DNA of 64,000 nt from Larkinella arboricola (GCF_003259745.1 NZ_QLMC01000002.1:980272-1044271), one strand, 5' to 3'; shown: positions 17,144 to 26,291, numbered from the stretch's first letter. Made by a program: numbers and translations. The notes: a model not told the origin generated them from the sequence alone.

Positions 17144-19171
17144 TTATACGGAAAGAATCCGCCATTCAATCCGTCGGTTCAGCTTCCGGTTGTCGTCGGT
17201 TGTATTGGGTGCCACCGGACGGGTTTCGCCGTAACCGGCTGATTTAATACGGGTTGGTACAATGCCCGCTTTGGTCAGGTAATCCACCACAGACTGCGCC
17301 CGTTTTTTCGACAGTTCCAGGTTATTGGCCGTTCCGCCCTGGTTGTCGGTATGCCCGGAAACCTCAATTTTTACGGTTTGATTCACTTCCAGAAATTTCA
17401 CCAGCCGGTCCAGTTCCGTCCGCGACTTCTCTTCCAGATCATACCGTCCGGTTTCAAAGAAAATATTGTTCAGGGTTTCTTTGGCGGGCGCGCTACCATC
17501 CGCCGGTTTGATTGGCTCGAGCGGCACGCTCATTGTCAGCCCCTCCCCTTCGCGCTTTTGGGTAAAGTCAAACGACAGGCTTTTGAACAGATAGCCCGGC
17601 CCCACCACGTAGAGGGCATACTCTCCGCCCGTGGGCAGCACCGCCGTATACTGGCCCGTCTGCGGGTCAGACTGCACCCGGGTTACGAGTTGATTGGTCG
17701 TCAGGTCAATCAACTCGATGGTTGCCTGGAGCGGTTTTTTCGTGCGGGCATCGGCCACCAGCCCCTTCAGGTAGCTAACCGGCCGGACCTTCTGCCGCAG
17801 CGGTTCGGGCAAATCAAAGACGTAGAGTTTGGACCGTTGTTTACCGTCACCGGAGGATTGTTCCTGCGAATAATAAGCCCGCGCGCCGTTGGCCGACACA
17901 AACAGGGCCGCCTGATCGTCGGCGGTGTTGATGGGGTACCCCAGATTCTGCGGATTCGACCAGCCGGACGCCGTACTGTCGGCCACAAACAGATCGTAGC
18001 CCCCCATCCCCATGTGTCCTTCCGACGCAAAAAACAGGCTCAGGCCATTGGCGTGAATAAACGGCGAGGCTTCGTCGAACGGCGTGTTGATGCTTTTCAG
18101 GTTGTAAGGCGTTTTCCACTCGCCATCCTCGCCCAGTTCGCTGCACCAGATGTCGCGCCGGCCAACGCCCCCTTTCCGGTCGGAGACAAAATACAACCGC
18201 CGACCATCCGCCGACAGGGCGGGCTGCGACTCCCAGGAGCGGGTATTCACCGCCGGGCCGAGGTTCTGCGGTTCCGACCAGGTGTTACCGGTTTTGCGGC
18301 TGATATACAGATCACAACTCCCGTAACCCGTTCGCCCCTGACAGGCCGTAAACACCAGCGTCCGGCCATCGGCCGAAAGCGACGGCGTACCTTCGTTGTT
18401 GGGCGTGTTGATGTGGGCCGAAATGGATTCGGGAGGTCCCCAGGTTTCGCCTTTCTGGGTCGCCACCATCAGGTCTTCGTCGCCCTCCGGTTTCAGAACC
18501 GTGTAGACGAGGGTCTGTTCATCGGCGGTCAGCACCGGAAAATACTGCGAGGGAAACGCCTGGACCGTGGCCGACAACGGCTGGGGCTTCACGGCCAGCG
18601 GGTTGATCACCGCCTGAGCGCCAAAGCGAGCCGTTTGCAGCAGGCGGTCCACCCTTTTCCACTGCAACGAATTGGGCGGAAACAGCTTCTGATACTGCTG
18701 GATATACGGGATGGCCACCTGATAATTCCCTTTTTTGAGCTGATAGGCGCTGACAAACTGATAGGCCAGACCCGTACCGGGTTTGTCGGGCTGCTGCCGA
18801 ATGGCCCGTAAATAGACCTGCAATGCCTGATCGGGCTGGCGCATAAATTCGTAGACCTGCCCCAGTTTCAGATACGCTTCGGTATAGCCGGTATCCCGTT
18901 CGACGGCCTGATGAAACAACTCCAGAGCCTCGGGCATTTGCCGTTGTGCGACGGCATCGACGGCTTTCTTATAAAGCTCAACGGCTTTTTTGTTCTGGGC
19001 AAAAGAGGAAAGGAAAAACGGAGGAAACGCTAAAAGAACCGAAAGAATAAAAAGGCACTTCCTTATGTTGCCTGCTCCCTTTTTCCTTTCCGAACGTCGC
19101 CGGGCCGGCGAACGTCGTCCCGGCCCTACGGAATATCCATGTACTTGTGTGTTTGCAACGAAACTTGCCAT
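17144..19171 (-). CDS. OmpA-family protein with TPR, beta-propeller and regulatory-like domains (PorE-like architecture)
   Basis: 675 residues from ATG 19171, though the start is uncertain: the signal peptide (cleavage near SFAQ, residues 57-60) begins well inside. TPR repeats span about 60-200. WD40-like PD40 strands span about 215-440 (LSADGRTLVFTACQG and similar). A carboxypeptidase-regulatory-like domain spans 455-540, and an OmpA peptidoglycan-binding domain spans 560-672 (VSGHTDNQGG, NRRIEWR). This is the domain order described for PorE of the type IX secretion machine. PorE is a lipoprotein; here no lipobox Cys is seen, so a paralog is possible. The longest frame overlaps queE by 46 bases. 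Confidence 0.88.
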   Translation of the reverse strand: MASFVANTQVHGYSVGPGRRSPARRRSERKKGAGNIRKCLFILSVLLAFPPFFLSSFAQNKKAVELYKKAVDAVAQRQMPEALELFHQAVERDTGYTEAYLKLGQVYEFMRQPDQALQVYLRAIRQQPDKPGTGLAYQFVSAYQLKKGNYQVAIPYIQQYQKLFPPNSLQWKRVDRLLQTARFGAQAVINPLAVKPQPLSATVQAFPSQYFPVLTADEQTLVYTVLKPEGDEDLMVATQKGETWGPPESISAHINTPNNEGTPSLSADGRTLVFTACQGRTGYGSCDLYISRKTGNTWSEPQNLGPAVNTRSWESQPALSADGRRLYFVSDRKGGVGRRDIWCSELGEDGEWKTPYNLKSINTPFDEASPFIHANGLSLFFASEGHMGMGGYDLFVADSTASGWSNPQNLGYPINTADDQAALFVSANGARAYYSQEQSSGDGKQRSKLYVFDLPEPLRQKVRPVSYLKGLVADARTKKPLQATIELIDLTTNQLVTRVQSDPQTGQYTAVLPTGGEYALYVVGPGYLFKSLSFDFTQKREGEGLTMSVPLEPIKPADGSAPAKETLNNIFFETGRYDLEEKSRTELDRLVKFLEVNQTVKIEVSGHTDNQGGTANNLELSKKRAQSVVDYLTKAGIVPTRIKSAGYGETRPVAPNTTDDNRKLNRRIEWRILSV

Positions 19172-19758
19172 TGCGGATGCTGTTTTACATACTCAACGAT
19201 AAGAGGCAGCATTTCATTTGAACGACTCCACTCGGGTTGTAAAAACAATTTGCAATGCGGTTGCAGCAGGGGTACAAAGGACTCCGCAAACGCAAAATCG
19301 CTTTTGTTGTAAATGATTACTTTCAACTCGTTGGCCTGTTCAAAAATGCCCGGGTGCGGCTGTTTGAATTTCTTGGGCGAAAAACAAATCCAGTCCCACA
19401 CGCCACTCACGGGATAAACGCCCGATGTCTCGATATTTGTTTGAAAACCGGCTTTTTTTAAGGCCAGCGTCAACCCCGTCAGGTCGTGCATCAGCGGTTC
19501 GCCCCCGGTAATAACCGCCATCCGGCCCGGATGTTGCAGGGCACCTTCGACAATCTCAACGATGGGGTATTTCGGATGGGCGTCGGCATCCCAGGACTCT
19601 TTCACGTCGCACCAGTGACACCCCACATCGCAGCCGCCGAGTCGGATAAAGTACGCGGCTCTGCCGGTATGCGCCCCTTCGCCTTGCAGCGTATAGAACG
19701 ATTCCATGACCGGAAGCCGTTGTACGGTGTCAGTTTGTTGTTCCAGAACTTGATTCAT
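19126..19758 (-). CDS. queE: 7-carboxy-7-deazaguanine synthase
   Basis: 210 residues. A radical-SAM enzyme that converts carboxytetrahydropterin to 7-carboxy-7-deazaguanine in queuosine synthesis. The iron-sulfur motif is C-x3-C-x2-C (GGCDVGCHWCD), as in QueE, and SFYTLQGEG near residue 20 is typical. GGEP (ITGGEPLMH) is the SAM-site motif. The ATG at 19758 is 4 bases after a -7 element, implying an almost leaderless mRNA; an internal Met at residue 18 is an alternative start. No other queuosine gene is nearby. Confidence 0.94.
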   Translation of the reverse strand: MNQVLEQQTDTVQRLPVMESFYTLQGEGAHTGRAAYFIRLGGCDVGCHWCDVKESWDADAHPKYPIVEIVEGALQHPGRMAVITGGEPLMHDLTGLTLALKKAGFQTNIETSGVYPVSGVWDWICFSPKKFKQPHPGIFEQANELKVIIYNKSDFAFAESFVPLLQPHCKLFLQPEWSRSNEMLPLIVEYVKQHPQWQVSLQTHKYMDIP

Positions 19759-19762
19759 GCCA

Positions 19763-19770
19763 CAAAGTTA
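19763..19770 (-). promoter_or_regulatory. -7 element directly upstream of queE
   Basis: On the minus strand this reads TAACTTTG, an exact TAnnTTTG match. It ends 4 bases before the queE ATG, so the transcription start would fall at or within the start codon. No clear -33 motif was found. Confidence 0.4.
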
Positions 19771-19821
19771 CAGAATTTGCGGGCGATGCTTTACCTATTC
19801 TCCCGGCTTTCCGCAGCCTTT

Positions 19822-21204
19822 ATGAAATACCGTCTATTTACCTCCCTGACCGTCCTGCTGCTGGCCGGCATCGGTGTTTCGTCCATTCCTCCTCAGCCCC
19901 CTGCGCCAAGCCCGAAACCCAACCTTGTTTTTATTCTCGCCGACGACCTCGGCTGGGGCGACCTCTCCTGCTACGGCGCAACCGATTTGAAAACGCCCCA
20001 CATCGACAGCCTGATGCGGGCGGGACTGCGTTTCACGAGTTTCTACGCCAACAGTCCGGTTTGTTCGCCCAGCCGGGCGTCGCTGCTGTCGGGGCGCTGG
20101 CCCGAACGGATGGGGGTTCCGGGCGTCATCCGCGACGATTCCACCGATAGCTGGGGCTACCTGGCCCCCGGTCCACTCCTGCCCGATTATTTGCAAAAAG
20201 CCGGTTATCATACGGCTTTGGTCGGCAAATGGCATCTGGGTCTGGAATCGCCCAACACCCCCAACGAACGCGGTTTTCTGGAATTTGACGGTTTTCTGGG
20301 CGATATGATGGACGATTATTATACCAAACTCCGCAACAAACACAACTTCATGCGCCACAACCGGCAGGTGGTCAATCCACCCGGCCACGCGACGGATGTG
20401 TTTACCGACGGAGCCATTCGGTACGTTACTTCCCGTAAGGGCCGCGCCAAACCGTTCTTTTTGTACCTCGCCTACAACGCCCCCCACAACCCGTTGCAGC
20501 CCCCCGCCGACTGGCTCGAACGCGTCCAGCAACGCGAACCGGGCATTGACCCCACCCGGGCGAAGCTTGTGGCGCTGATCGAACACATGGACGCCAACGT
20601 CGGACGGCTGCTGTCGACGCTGAAAGCCAACGGCCAACTGAAAAACACCCTGATTGTATTCACGAGTGATAACGGCGGCTGGGGACCGGGCAAGGCCAAC
20701 AACGGCCCCGTCCGGGCGTTCAAGGGAACGATGTATGAGGGCGGTATCCGCATTCCGGCGGGCGTTGCCTGGACGGGTCACATCCAGCCGGGCCGGACAT
20801 CGGACGAGCGGTTGCAACTGATCGACTGGCTGCCGACGTTTCTGGAACTGACCGGCCAGAAAGCCACCGCCCCGCTCGACGGAAAGTCGATGCTACCACT
20901 GTTAACCGACAATGAGCCAGCCAGTTCGGCGCTAGAACCCATTCACCTGCGACCGCTCTTTTTCATCCGGCGGGAAGGAACCGATACGTACAAAGGGCTT
21001 ACCACACAGGCCGTCCGGCTGGGCGACTGGAAGTTGCTGCAACCTAACCCATTCTCGCCTTACGAACTGTACAACCTCAAAGACGATCCAAGGGAAACGA
21101 CCGATCTGGCCGGTCGGGAAAAAACGAAAGCCGCCCAGCTAACCCGTTTGCTGATGGACCACATCCGCCAGAGCGGTTCGGTGCCCTGGCAAAAAAGAAA
21201 CTAA
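19822..21204 (+). CDS. Secreted sulfatase (arylsulfatase type)
   Basis: 460 residues from ATG 19822. The upstream extension of the frame overlaps queE and is discarded. Signal peptide at residues 1-21. The metal-site DD is in ADDLGWGDLSCYG (41-42), and the formylglycine motif C-S-P-S-R begins at residue 81, so a maturase is needed. GKWHLG and TSDNGG complete the active site. It hydrolyses sulfate esters, probably on a sulfated glycan in the periplasm. No SusCD or other glycan gene is adjacent, so the substrate is unknown. Followed by the GIN-domain gene after 67 bases. Confidence 0.93.
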   Translation: MKYRLFTSLTVLLLAGIGVSSIPPQPPAPSPKPNLVFILADDLGWGDLSCYGATDLKTPHIDSLMRAGLRFTSFYANSPVCSPSRASLLSGRWPERMGVPGVIRDDSTDSWGYLAPGPLLPDYLQKAGYHTALVGKWHLGLESPNTPNERGFLEFDGFLGDMMDDYYTKLRNKHNFMRHNRQVVNPPGHATDVFTDGAIRYVTSRKGRAKPFFLYLAYNAPHNPLQPPADWLERVQQREPGIDPTRAKLVALIEHMDANVGRLLSTLKANGQLKNTLIVFTSDNGGWGPGKANNGPVRAFKGTMYEGGIRIPAGVAWTGHIQPGRTSDERLQLIDWLPTFLELTGQKATAPLDGKSMLPLLTDNEPASSALEPIHLRPLFFIRREGTDTYKGLTTQAVRLGDWKLLQPNPFSPYELYNLKDDPRETTDLAGREKTKAAQLTRLLMDHIRQSGSVPWQKRN

Positions 21205-21271
21205 TTCCGGTGCAACTTTCGGCCCCCATCCCGCATCTACATTAAGAAAAATACCAATTTGACACGTAGTC

Positions 21272-21967
21272 ATGCAAACCAAACGATTGTATCTATCTCT
21301 ATTGATTGCTTCGCTGGTAACGGGCTTTTCGGAAGCACAGTCGGTCACCAAACAATTCAGCATCAAGCCATTTGACCGCATTGATGTCGCCAACGCCATT
21401 GACGTGGAAGTACGAAAAGGCAGCTTTGACATTGTGGCCAATCTGTCGCCGGGCGAAACCGAATACCTGTCGGTGAAAAGTGAAAATGGCGTGCTGGTGG
21501 CCCGTTTTAATCGACCCGCCGGTGCCTGGCTTCCGGGCAAAAACCGCCGGTCGCCCCGGCTACTGATCACCATGCCAGCCTTGCGGGGCATCACGCTTTC
21601 CGGGGCGTCGGATGGCGATGTAAACGACGCCTTTGACAGCAACGAACTGGAAATCAACCTTTCCGGAGCGGCTGACCTATCCATGAAGGACATCACGGCC
21701 AACCGGATTCGCATCAAAGCTTCCGGAGCATCGGATACGAAACTGCGGGGCCGGGTGCAGCATCTGGACGTGGAAATCTCGGGCGCTTCCGACCTGTCGG
21801 CGTATGATTTGACGGCCGAAGAAGCAATCATCCGGGCATCCGGGGCCAGTGATGCATCAGTAACGGTAACGAGACGACTGGAAAAAAACACGCGCGGGGG
21901 AGCCGATGTTTCGCACCGGGGCAATCCACAAACCGTTATTTCCAACGAGAAAAAATCGGACGACTAA
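21272..21967 (+). CDS. DUF2807 head-GIN domain protein
   Basis: 231 residues with a signal peptide (cleavage near FSEAQS, residues 20-25). The opening KQFSIKPFDRIDVANAIDVEV is the normal start of the DUF2807 fold. The body has four or more SGAS/SGAA-D repeats spaced about 20-22 residues, as expected for a parallel beta-helix. Such proteins are exported in Bacteroidota and named putative auto-transporter adhesins, though the role is not established. Its stop overlaps the stop of the convergent ABC gene in CTAA. Confidence 0.88.
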   Translation: MQTKRLYLSLLIASLVTGFSEAQSVTKQFSIKPFDRIDVANAIDVEVRKGSFDIVANLSPGETEYLSVKSENGVLVARFNRPAGAWLPGKNRRSPRLLITMPALRGITLSGASDGDVNDAFDSNELEINLSGAADLSMKDITANRIRIKASGASDTKLRGRVQHLDVEISGASDLSAYDLTAEEAIIRASGASDASVTVTRRLEKNTRGGADVSHRGNPQTVISNEKKSDD

Positions 21968-22965
21968 GCCGAACCGCGCATCCAATGAACAGACTCGGGC
22001 GACAGTTCCAGGCCGACCAATTGCCCGACCTTGATTTTTTCGGTGGACGACGCCAGGAACGTCAGGTTGACAAACCGGTTTATTTCGACCTCTACTTCCA
22101 TGAAAGCGCCTTTAAAGAAAATGTTCCGGACCGTTCCGCCGAAACGCCCGCGGTCGGTCAGGCGGATCTGTTCGGGACGCACGCAGGCCAGCGCATTCGG
22201 TGGGTAGGCGTGAATGATCCCCATCAACGGCAGGTATTTGGCCCGAATCAGGTTAACCGGACCGGTCATCTGGGCCGTGTAGGCGTTGTAAGGCCGACGG
22301 TAGATTTCCATGGGTACGCCCATCTGCACCAGTTGGCCGTCCTGCAAAATGCCAATGCGGCTGGAGATGGAAAGGGCATCCGTTGCGTCGTGGGTCACGA
22401 ACAGGCAGGCGGTTTTTTCGTTGCGCACCAGATCCAGCAACATGCCGCGAATCAACTCCCGGTTGGGCAGGTCGAGGTGGCTGAACGGTTCGTCGAGCAG
22501 CAACACGGCGGGTTTTTCGGCGATGGCGCGGGCGATGGCCGTCCGCTGTTTTTCGCCCCCGGACGCCTGCCGGGGTAGCCGGTGCTGAATCGCTTCCAGC
22601 CGGCACAGTTGAATCAGTTGTTCGACGCGATACGTCTGATACCGTTTTTCGTAGAACCGCAGGGCGTAGGCAATATTTTCGCGCAGGGAGACATTGGGCA
22701 TCAGTTGGTATTCCTGATGCACCAGTTTGATGTGCGGATGGCCCGCTACCAACTGCTCCGCCGGACCTTTGACGCGCTCGTTGTTGAGCGTTACCGTGCC
22801 GCTGGTCAAATCGAGCAGCCCCGCCAGCAGATTCAGCAGGGTACTTTTTCCGGAACCGCTGGCCCCGATCAGTCCCACGACTTCACCCGGCTTTATACCC
22901 AACGAAACATCCCGAACGGCCGTGACGTCCCCAAAGGTTTTTACAAGATGAACTGACTCAAGCAA
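21964..22965 (-). CDS. ABC transporter ATP-binding protein (PotA/FbpC-like), orphan
   Basis: 333 residues from a TTG; no in-frame ATG lies just upstream. Walker A GASGSGKST (about 34-42), Q-loop HQEYQL, signature SGGEKQR, Walker B VLLLDEP and the switch His in FVTHDATDA are all intact. A TOBE-like C-terminal domain (about 240-330) is typical of importers of iron, polyamines, sulfate or molybdate. No permease or binding-protein gene is near, so the substrate cannot be named. The gene ends tail-to-tail with the GIN-domain gene. Confidence 0.9.
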   Translation of the reverse strand: MLESVHLVKTFGDVTAVRDVSLGIKPGEVVGLIGASGSGKSTLLNLLAGLLDLTSGTVTLNNERVKGPAEQLVAGHPHIKLVHQEYQLMPNVSLRENIAYALRFYEKRYQTYRVEQLIQLCRLEAIQHRLPRQASGGEKQRTAIARAIAEKPAVLLLDEPFSHLDLPNRELIRGMLLDLVRNEKTACLFVTHDATDALSISSRIGILQDGQLVQMGVPMEIYRRPYNAYTAQMTGPVNLIRAKYLPLMGIIHAYPPNALACVRPEQIRLTDRGRFGGTVRNIFFKGAFMEVEVEINRFVNLTFLASSTEKIKVGQLVGLELSPESVHWMRGSA

Positions 22966-23167
22966 TTGATGATGACCTTTTCCGTGCGTGTAATGAAGTG
23001 TTCAGCAAGCCGTTAACTCTATAAGAAGCCAAAACCGTCTTTTCCGAAGCTGTAAAATTACAGTAACGGGTCCATAAGACCCATACTTTTGAAAATAATA
23101 ATTGCGCCGTCGTTTCAAATGATTTAAATGAAAAAATGCGCATGATTTTATATAAAGGATCTAAAAA

Positions 23168-23206
23168 GAAGGCGCTCCGGTCGGTCCGTCTGACACCTGC
23201 GCCTTC
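23168..23206 (-). terminator. Terminator after the zinc-ribbon gene
   Basis: GAAGGCGC at 23168-23175 pairs with GCGCCTTC at 23199-23206. On the minus strand a short T-run (from forward positions 23163-23167) follows. It sits 11 bases past the zinc-ribbon stop. Confidence 0.7.
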
Positions 23207-23216
23207 ACCTTCTGCC

Positions 23217-24320
23217 TTACCGTTTTCCCAGCCAGTAGAAAAACAGTACCAGTAGAAGAAAAGCAACCACCAGCAGGGCAATTTTCCAGGCTGAGGTGGG
23301 CCGTTCGCCCGCAATCTGGCCGGTTTGCCCGTTGACCAGAAAGCGGTATTGTTTGCCGTTGTAGTGGTACATGCAAATCCAGAGCGGCAGCAGAATGTGC
23401 TTGAACGTCTGGTTGGTCAGGGTTGTCCCGACGTTGAGGTTGCGCTGCGTATCACCGCCCAACTGCGCGGCACAGGCGTCTACTTCGCGGTTTCGGATGG
23501 TCTCTTCGGCTTTGCGGGCACTTTCCTCCAGATCGATGCTGTAGACTTCGGCTTCCCAGCCCAGCAGAATCCGCGGGTCGTAATCGACCACCTCCTCCAA
23601 ACCGAAGCGACTGGCTTCCTGCACCTGGCTTTCCTGCTGCGACAATTTTCGGGAGGCCATTTCGAGCATATCGTCGTAAAACGCCTGATGCGAACCGCTG
23701 CGGTATTCCCACCGAACCCGTTGTTGCTGCTGCGTCACGATTTTCCCGTTGGCATCACGCACCTGCACCGGAACGTAGTAATAAAATCCGGCTTCGCCCG
23801 CGTATTCGGAATACGCCTGAGCATCGAACGTCCAGAACGGGATGTAAATACCGTGCAGGTTGTCGAGCATGGCCCCGGCAGACAAATCCGACGGTGCCAG
23901 CCAGCTATTGCCCACCCAGCCCTTGAACCGTTGCAGCGCCTGTTCTTTCGAGATGCGGAACGGCAGCACCCCCGCCGGTTCGATCAGCCGGGTTTTCTGG
24001 GCGTCGGGGTTAACGTTTTTAGAACCGCAGAAAGCGCAGGTAATCGTCGGCGCGTCGTAGTTGACGGTGGTTTTGGCCCCGCAGTTCTGGCAGGTAAACA
24101 GGCGTTTTTCTTCCGTTGGGGCGTTGGGCAACTGCCGATCCTCCACCCGAAATGCGAGCGGATTTTCGTGCAGATTGGTTCTTGTAAACGGAATATCTTC
24201 GGTATTGCCGCAATAGTCGCAGCTTAGCTTCTGTTTTTCAGCCGAAAATTTCAGTTGGGCTCCGCAGGTTTTACACGGAGCCCGAACCAGGTCGGAAAGT
24301 TCGGAAGGAGACTGTTGCAT
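23217..24320 (-). CDS. Membrane-anchored double zinc-ribbon protein (YdjG-like)
   Basis: 367 residues. Two zinc ribbons at the N-terminus: CKTCG...CDYCG (residues 18-37) and CQNCG...CAFCG (about 77-98). A long soluble middle follows (residues 110-335) and one membrane helix at the C-terminus (344-364). Adjacent to, and 18 bases downstream of, an SPFH-SHOCT gene. In Bacillus subtilis a zinc-ribbon membrane protein (YdjG) and an SPFH-like protein (YdjI) share the pspA-ydjGHI membrane-stress operon; this pair looks analogous by architecture. Homology is inferred. A terminator follows. Confidence 0.75.
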   Translation of the reverse strand: MQQSPSELSDLVRAPCKTCGAQLKFSAEKQKLSCDYCGNTEDIPFTRTNLHENPLAFRVEDRQLPNAPTEEKRLFTCQNCGAKTTVNYDAPTITCAFCGSKNVNPDAQKTRLIEPAGVLPFRISKEQALQRFKGWVGNSWLAPSDLSAGAMLDNLHGIYIPFWTFDAQAYSEYAGEAGFYYYVPVQVRDANGKIVTQQQQRVRWEYRSGSHQAFYDDMLEMASRKLSQQESQVQEASRFGLEEVVDYDPRILLGWEAEVYSIDLEESARKAEETIRNREVDACAAQLGGDTQRNLNVGTTLTNQTFKHILLPLWICMYHYNGKQYRFLVNGQTGQIAGERPTSAWKIALLVVAFLLLVLFFYWLGKR

Positions 24321-24338
24321 GTTGAAAAAGATGCGCGA

Positions 24339-25325
24339 TTACAGTCGGGCTAGCAGTTCTGCTTTCTTAGCGGCAAATTCTTCTTCCGTCAGAATCCCGG
24401 CGGCTTTCAGTTCGCCCAGTTGCTTGAGCAGGTTCATCACCTCGGCTTTATCTTCTTTGGGGGCCGCCTGCTGCGGAGCGTTAGCGGCATTGGTGTTCTG
24501 CATGAAATTACCCAAACCACCCAGCAACACCGCAGCGCCCCCGGCTCCCCCACTCTCGGCAGCATCTTCCAGGGCGATACCGGCCTGAAACTGCTGGAAC
24601 CGGGCCATATCCCCCACCATGTTCATCTGCGTAGTTTTGTCAAGGAAGGCTTCAACTTCGGGCGGCAGGCTGGTGTTTTCAACGTAAAATTTAGTCAGTT
24701 CCAGACCGTATCCCGTAAAATCAGACTGGAGCAGCGGCAGCAGCTTATCACCAATTTCCTTGTAGTTCCGCGACAGATCGTATACCGAAATCCCGGCTTC
24801 ACCGATGGTGTCCGTAAAGTTGGTCACGATGGCCGACCGCAGCTGGTCTTCCACGTCGCCAATCCGGACAATGGGTGTGGTTCCGGCAAATTCCTTGATA
24901 AACTTTCCGGCGTCGGTCACCCGCAGGGCGAACACGCCGAAGGCCCGCACGCGCACCTGCTTCAGTTCGGGGTCGCGCACGATGAACGGGTTCTGCGTGC
25001 CCCATTTGAGGTTGGTAAACTGTTTGGTCGAAACAAAGTAGATATCCACTTTGAACGGCGACTCAAACCCCATTTTCCACGACCGCAGCGTGGTCATAAT
25101 CGGCATGTTCTGGGTGGTCAGTTCGTAGCGGCCGGGCTGGTATACGTCGGCAATGCGGCCTTCGTTGATGAATACCGCCACCTGCGATTCGCGCACGGTC
25201 AGTTGGGCGCCGTATTTGATGTTGTTGCCGTTGTCCGGAAATTTCCAGATGACCGTATCGTTGGACGTATCGACCCAGTCGATGACCTCGATGAATTCGT
25301 TGCGGATAAAGTCAAAAAGTCCCAT
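24339..25325 (-). CDS. SPFH-domain protein with SHOCT tail
   Basis: 328 residues. The N-terminal 260 residues are an SPFH/band-7-like fold of the 'virion core protein' type (IDWVDTSNDTVIWKFP, RESQVAVFINEGRIADV). A Gly/Ala-rich linker with GGAGGAAVLLGGLG follows. The last 32 residues are a SHOCT helix pair (LKQLGELKAAGILTEEEF). SPFH proteins scaffold membrane microdomains. There is no clear membrane helix; attachment may need the zinc-ribbon protein encoded 18 bases downstream. Compare YdjI of Bacillus subtilis. Confidence 0.88.
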   Translation of the reverse strand: MGLFDFIRNEFIEVIDWVDTSNDTVIWKFPDNGNNIKYGAQLTVRESQVAVFINEGRIADVYQPGRYELTTQNMPIMTTLRSWKMGFESPFKVDIYFVSTKQFTNLKWGTQNPFIVRDPELKQVRVRAFGVFALRVTDAGKFIKEFAGTTPIVRIGDVEDQLRSAIVTNFTDTIGEAGISVYDLSRNYKEIGDKLLPLLQSDFTGYGLELTKFYVENTSLPPEVEAFLDKTTQMNMVGDMARFQQFQAGIALEDAAESGGAGGAAVLLGGLGNFMQNTNAANAPQQAAPKEDKAEVMNLLKQLGELKAAGILTEEEFAAKKAELLARL

Positions 25326-25562
25326 AATGTCGGTTGGCGACGGTTTGCGGAACCGTTACCGTGAGGGTTTTGATGGTTAACGGCTTAATTCTACGGAAAA
25401 AAACCGAACCCGCCGACGTTCAATTTTATAAACGGCCCGGAAACCGACTTAAACGTCCTGATTCCCGGAGCGACGTACGGGGCTTAGTCCTGCCAGCCGT
25501 ATTGATCCTTGTCCAGCAGCAACACGCTCATCAACAGGGTTTGCCGTATCTCCTGGGGCGTA

Positions 25563-26291
25563 TCAGGACCATAGGTGATAACGGGTCCACTGAAATGTTT
25601 TCATGATTTCCCTGTGATTCTCTTCATTCAATGAATTGAGTTCATCCATTTTTTTGGTCACAAACTCATACGTTTCATCAGCGATGTAGGAAAGTTTCTT
25701 TTCAAGATACAGTGCGGTGGCCTTCGTGGGTTCGTCCATTCGACGTTTAAACGAAAAATAATCCGGCCACACACAGGATAGCTGGTGCTGTAACAAGGAT
25801 ATTTTCAAGGTCCTAGGCATCAACGTCCGACAGAACCGGAAGTGATCGACCAGCAACGCTTTCTTGGTTTCGGTTAAATACCGTCTGTATTCCGCTTTCA
25901 GGAAGTCGATTTTGGTGGCTTCGAAGAAAATGGGGTTGTTTATCCTTGGATTTTTAAAAAAGTCAGGCAGAATCTGGTCATAAATCTCTAATAACCGCTG
26001 GTGATACGCTATCTCCTTCTGCCTGGCTTTATCCTCTTCAACCCGGCTGATTTGGGCGTTTCGGATTACTTCTTTTTGTCTTTCTTCGTATTTTGCAAAT
26101 TGCTCGCTCGTCAGAATAGCCTGAAAGGAGGCTCTTTCAAAGTCCCATTCCTCCCATTCCGAAAAGTAATGGGTATTCGATGGTAAATTTTTGTCCTGTT
26201 CAAATCTATAAATCCGTTCAGCCTGCTCCAGATTCACTTTAAGCCAGCTATACTGCTGTTGCACGTGTTTGATTAATTGCCGTTCGTTCAT
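25563..26291 (-). CDS. Hypothetical charged helical protein
   Basis: 242 residues, mostly helical and charged, with probable coiled coil at about 60-130 and 195-230. Trp and Tyr content is high. There is no signal peptide or membrane helix, and I recognise no family. It lies upstream of the SPFH gene on the same strand with a 237-base gap, so it may be separately transcribed. The gene start is the ATG at 26291. Base use looks ordinary for the window, slightly richer in A and T than its neighbours. Confidence 0.65.
   Translation of the reverse strand: MNERQLIKHVQQQYSWLKVNLEQAERIYRFEQDKNLPSNTHYFSEWEEWDFERASFQAILTSEQFAKYEERQKEVIRNAQISRVEEDKARQKEIAYHQRLLEIYDQILPDFFKNPRINNPIFFEATKIDFLKAEYRRYLTETKKALLVDHFRFCRTLMPRTLKISLLQHQLSCVWPDYFSFKRRMDEPTKATALYLEKKLSYIADETYEFVTKKMDELNSLNEENHREIMKTFQWTRYHLWS

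Noticed and set aside
17351-18811. A 486-codon open frame opposite the OmpA-like gene
   Set aside because: It lies wholly antisense to a well-supported gene and its translation has no motif; long antisense frames are common in GC-rich coding DNA.
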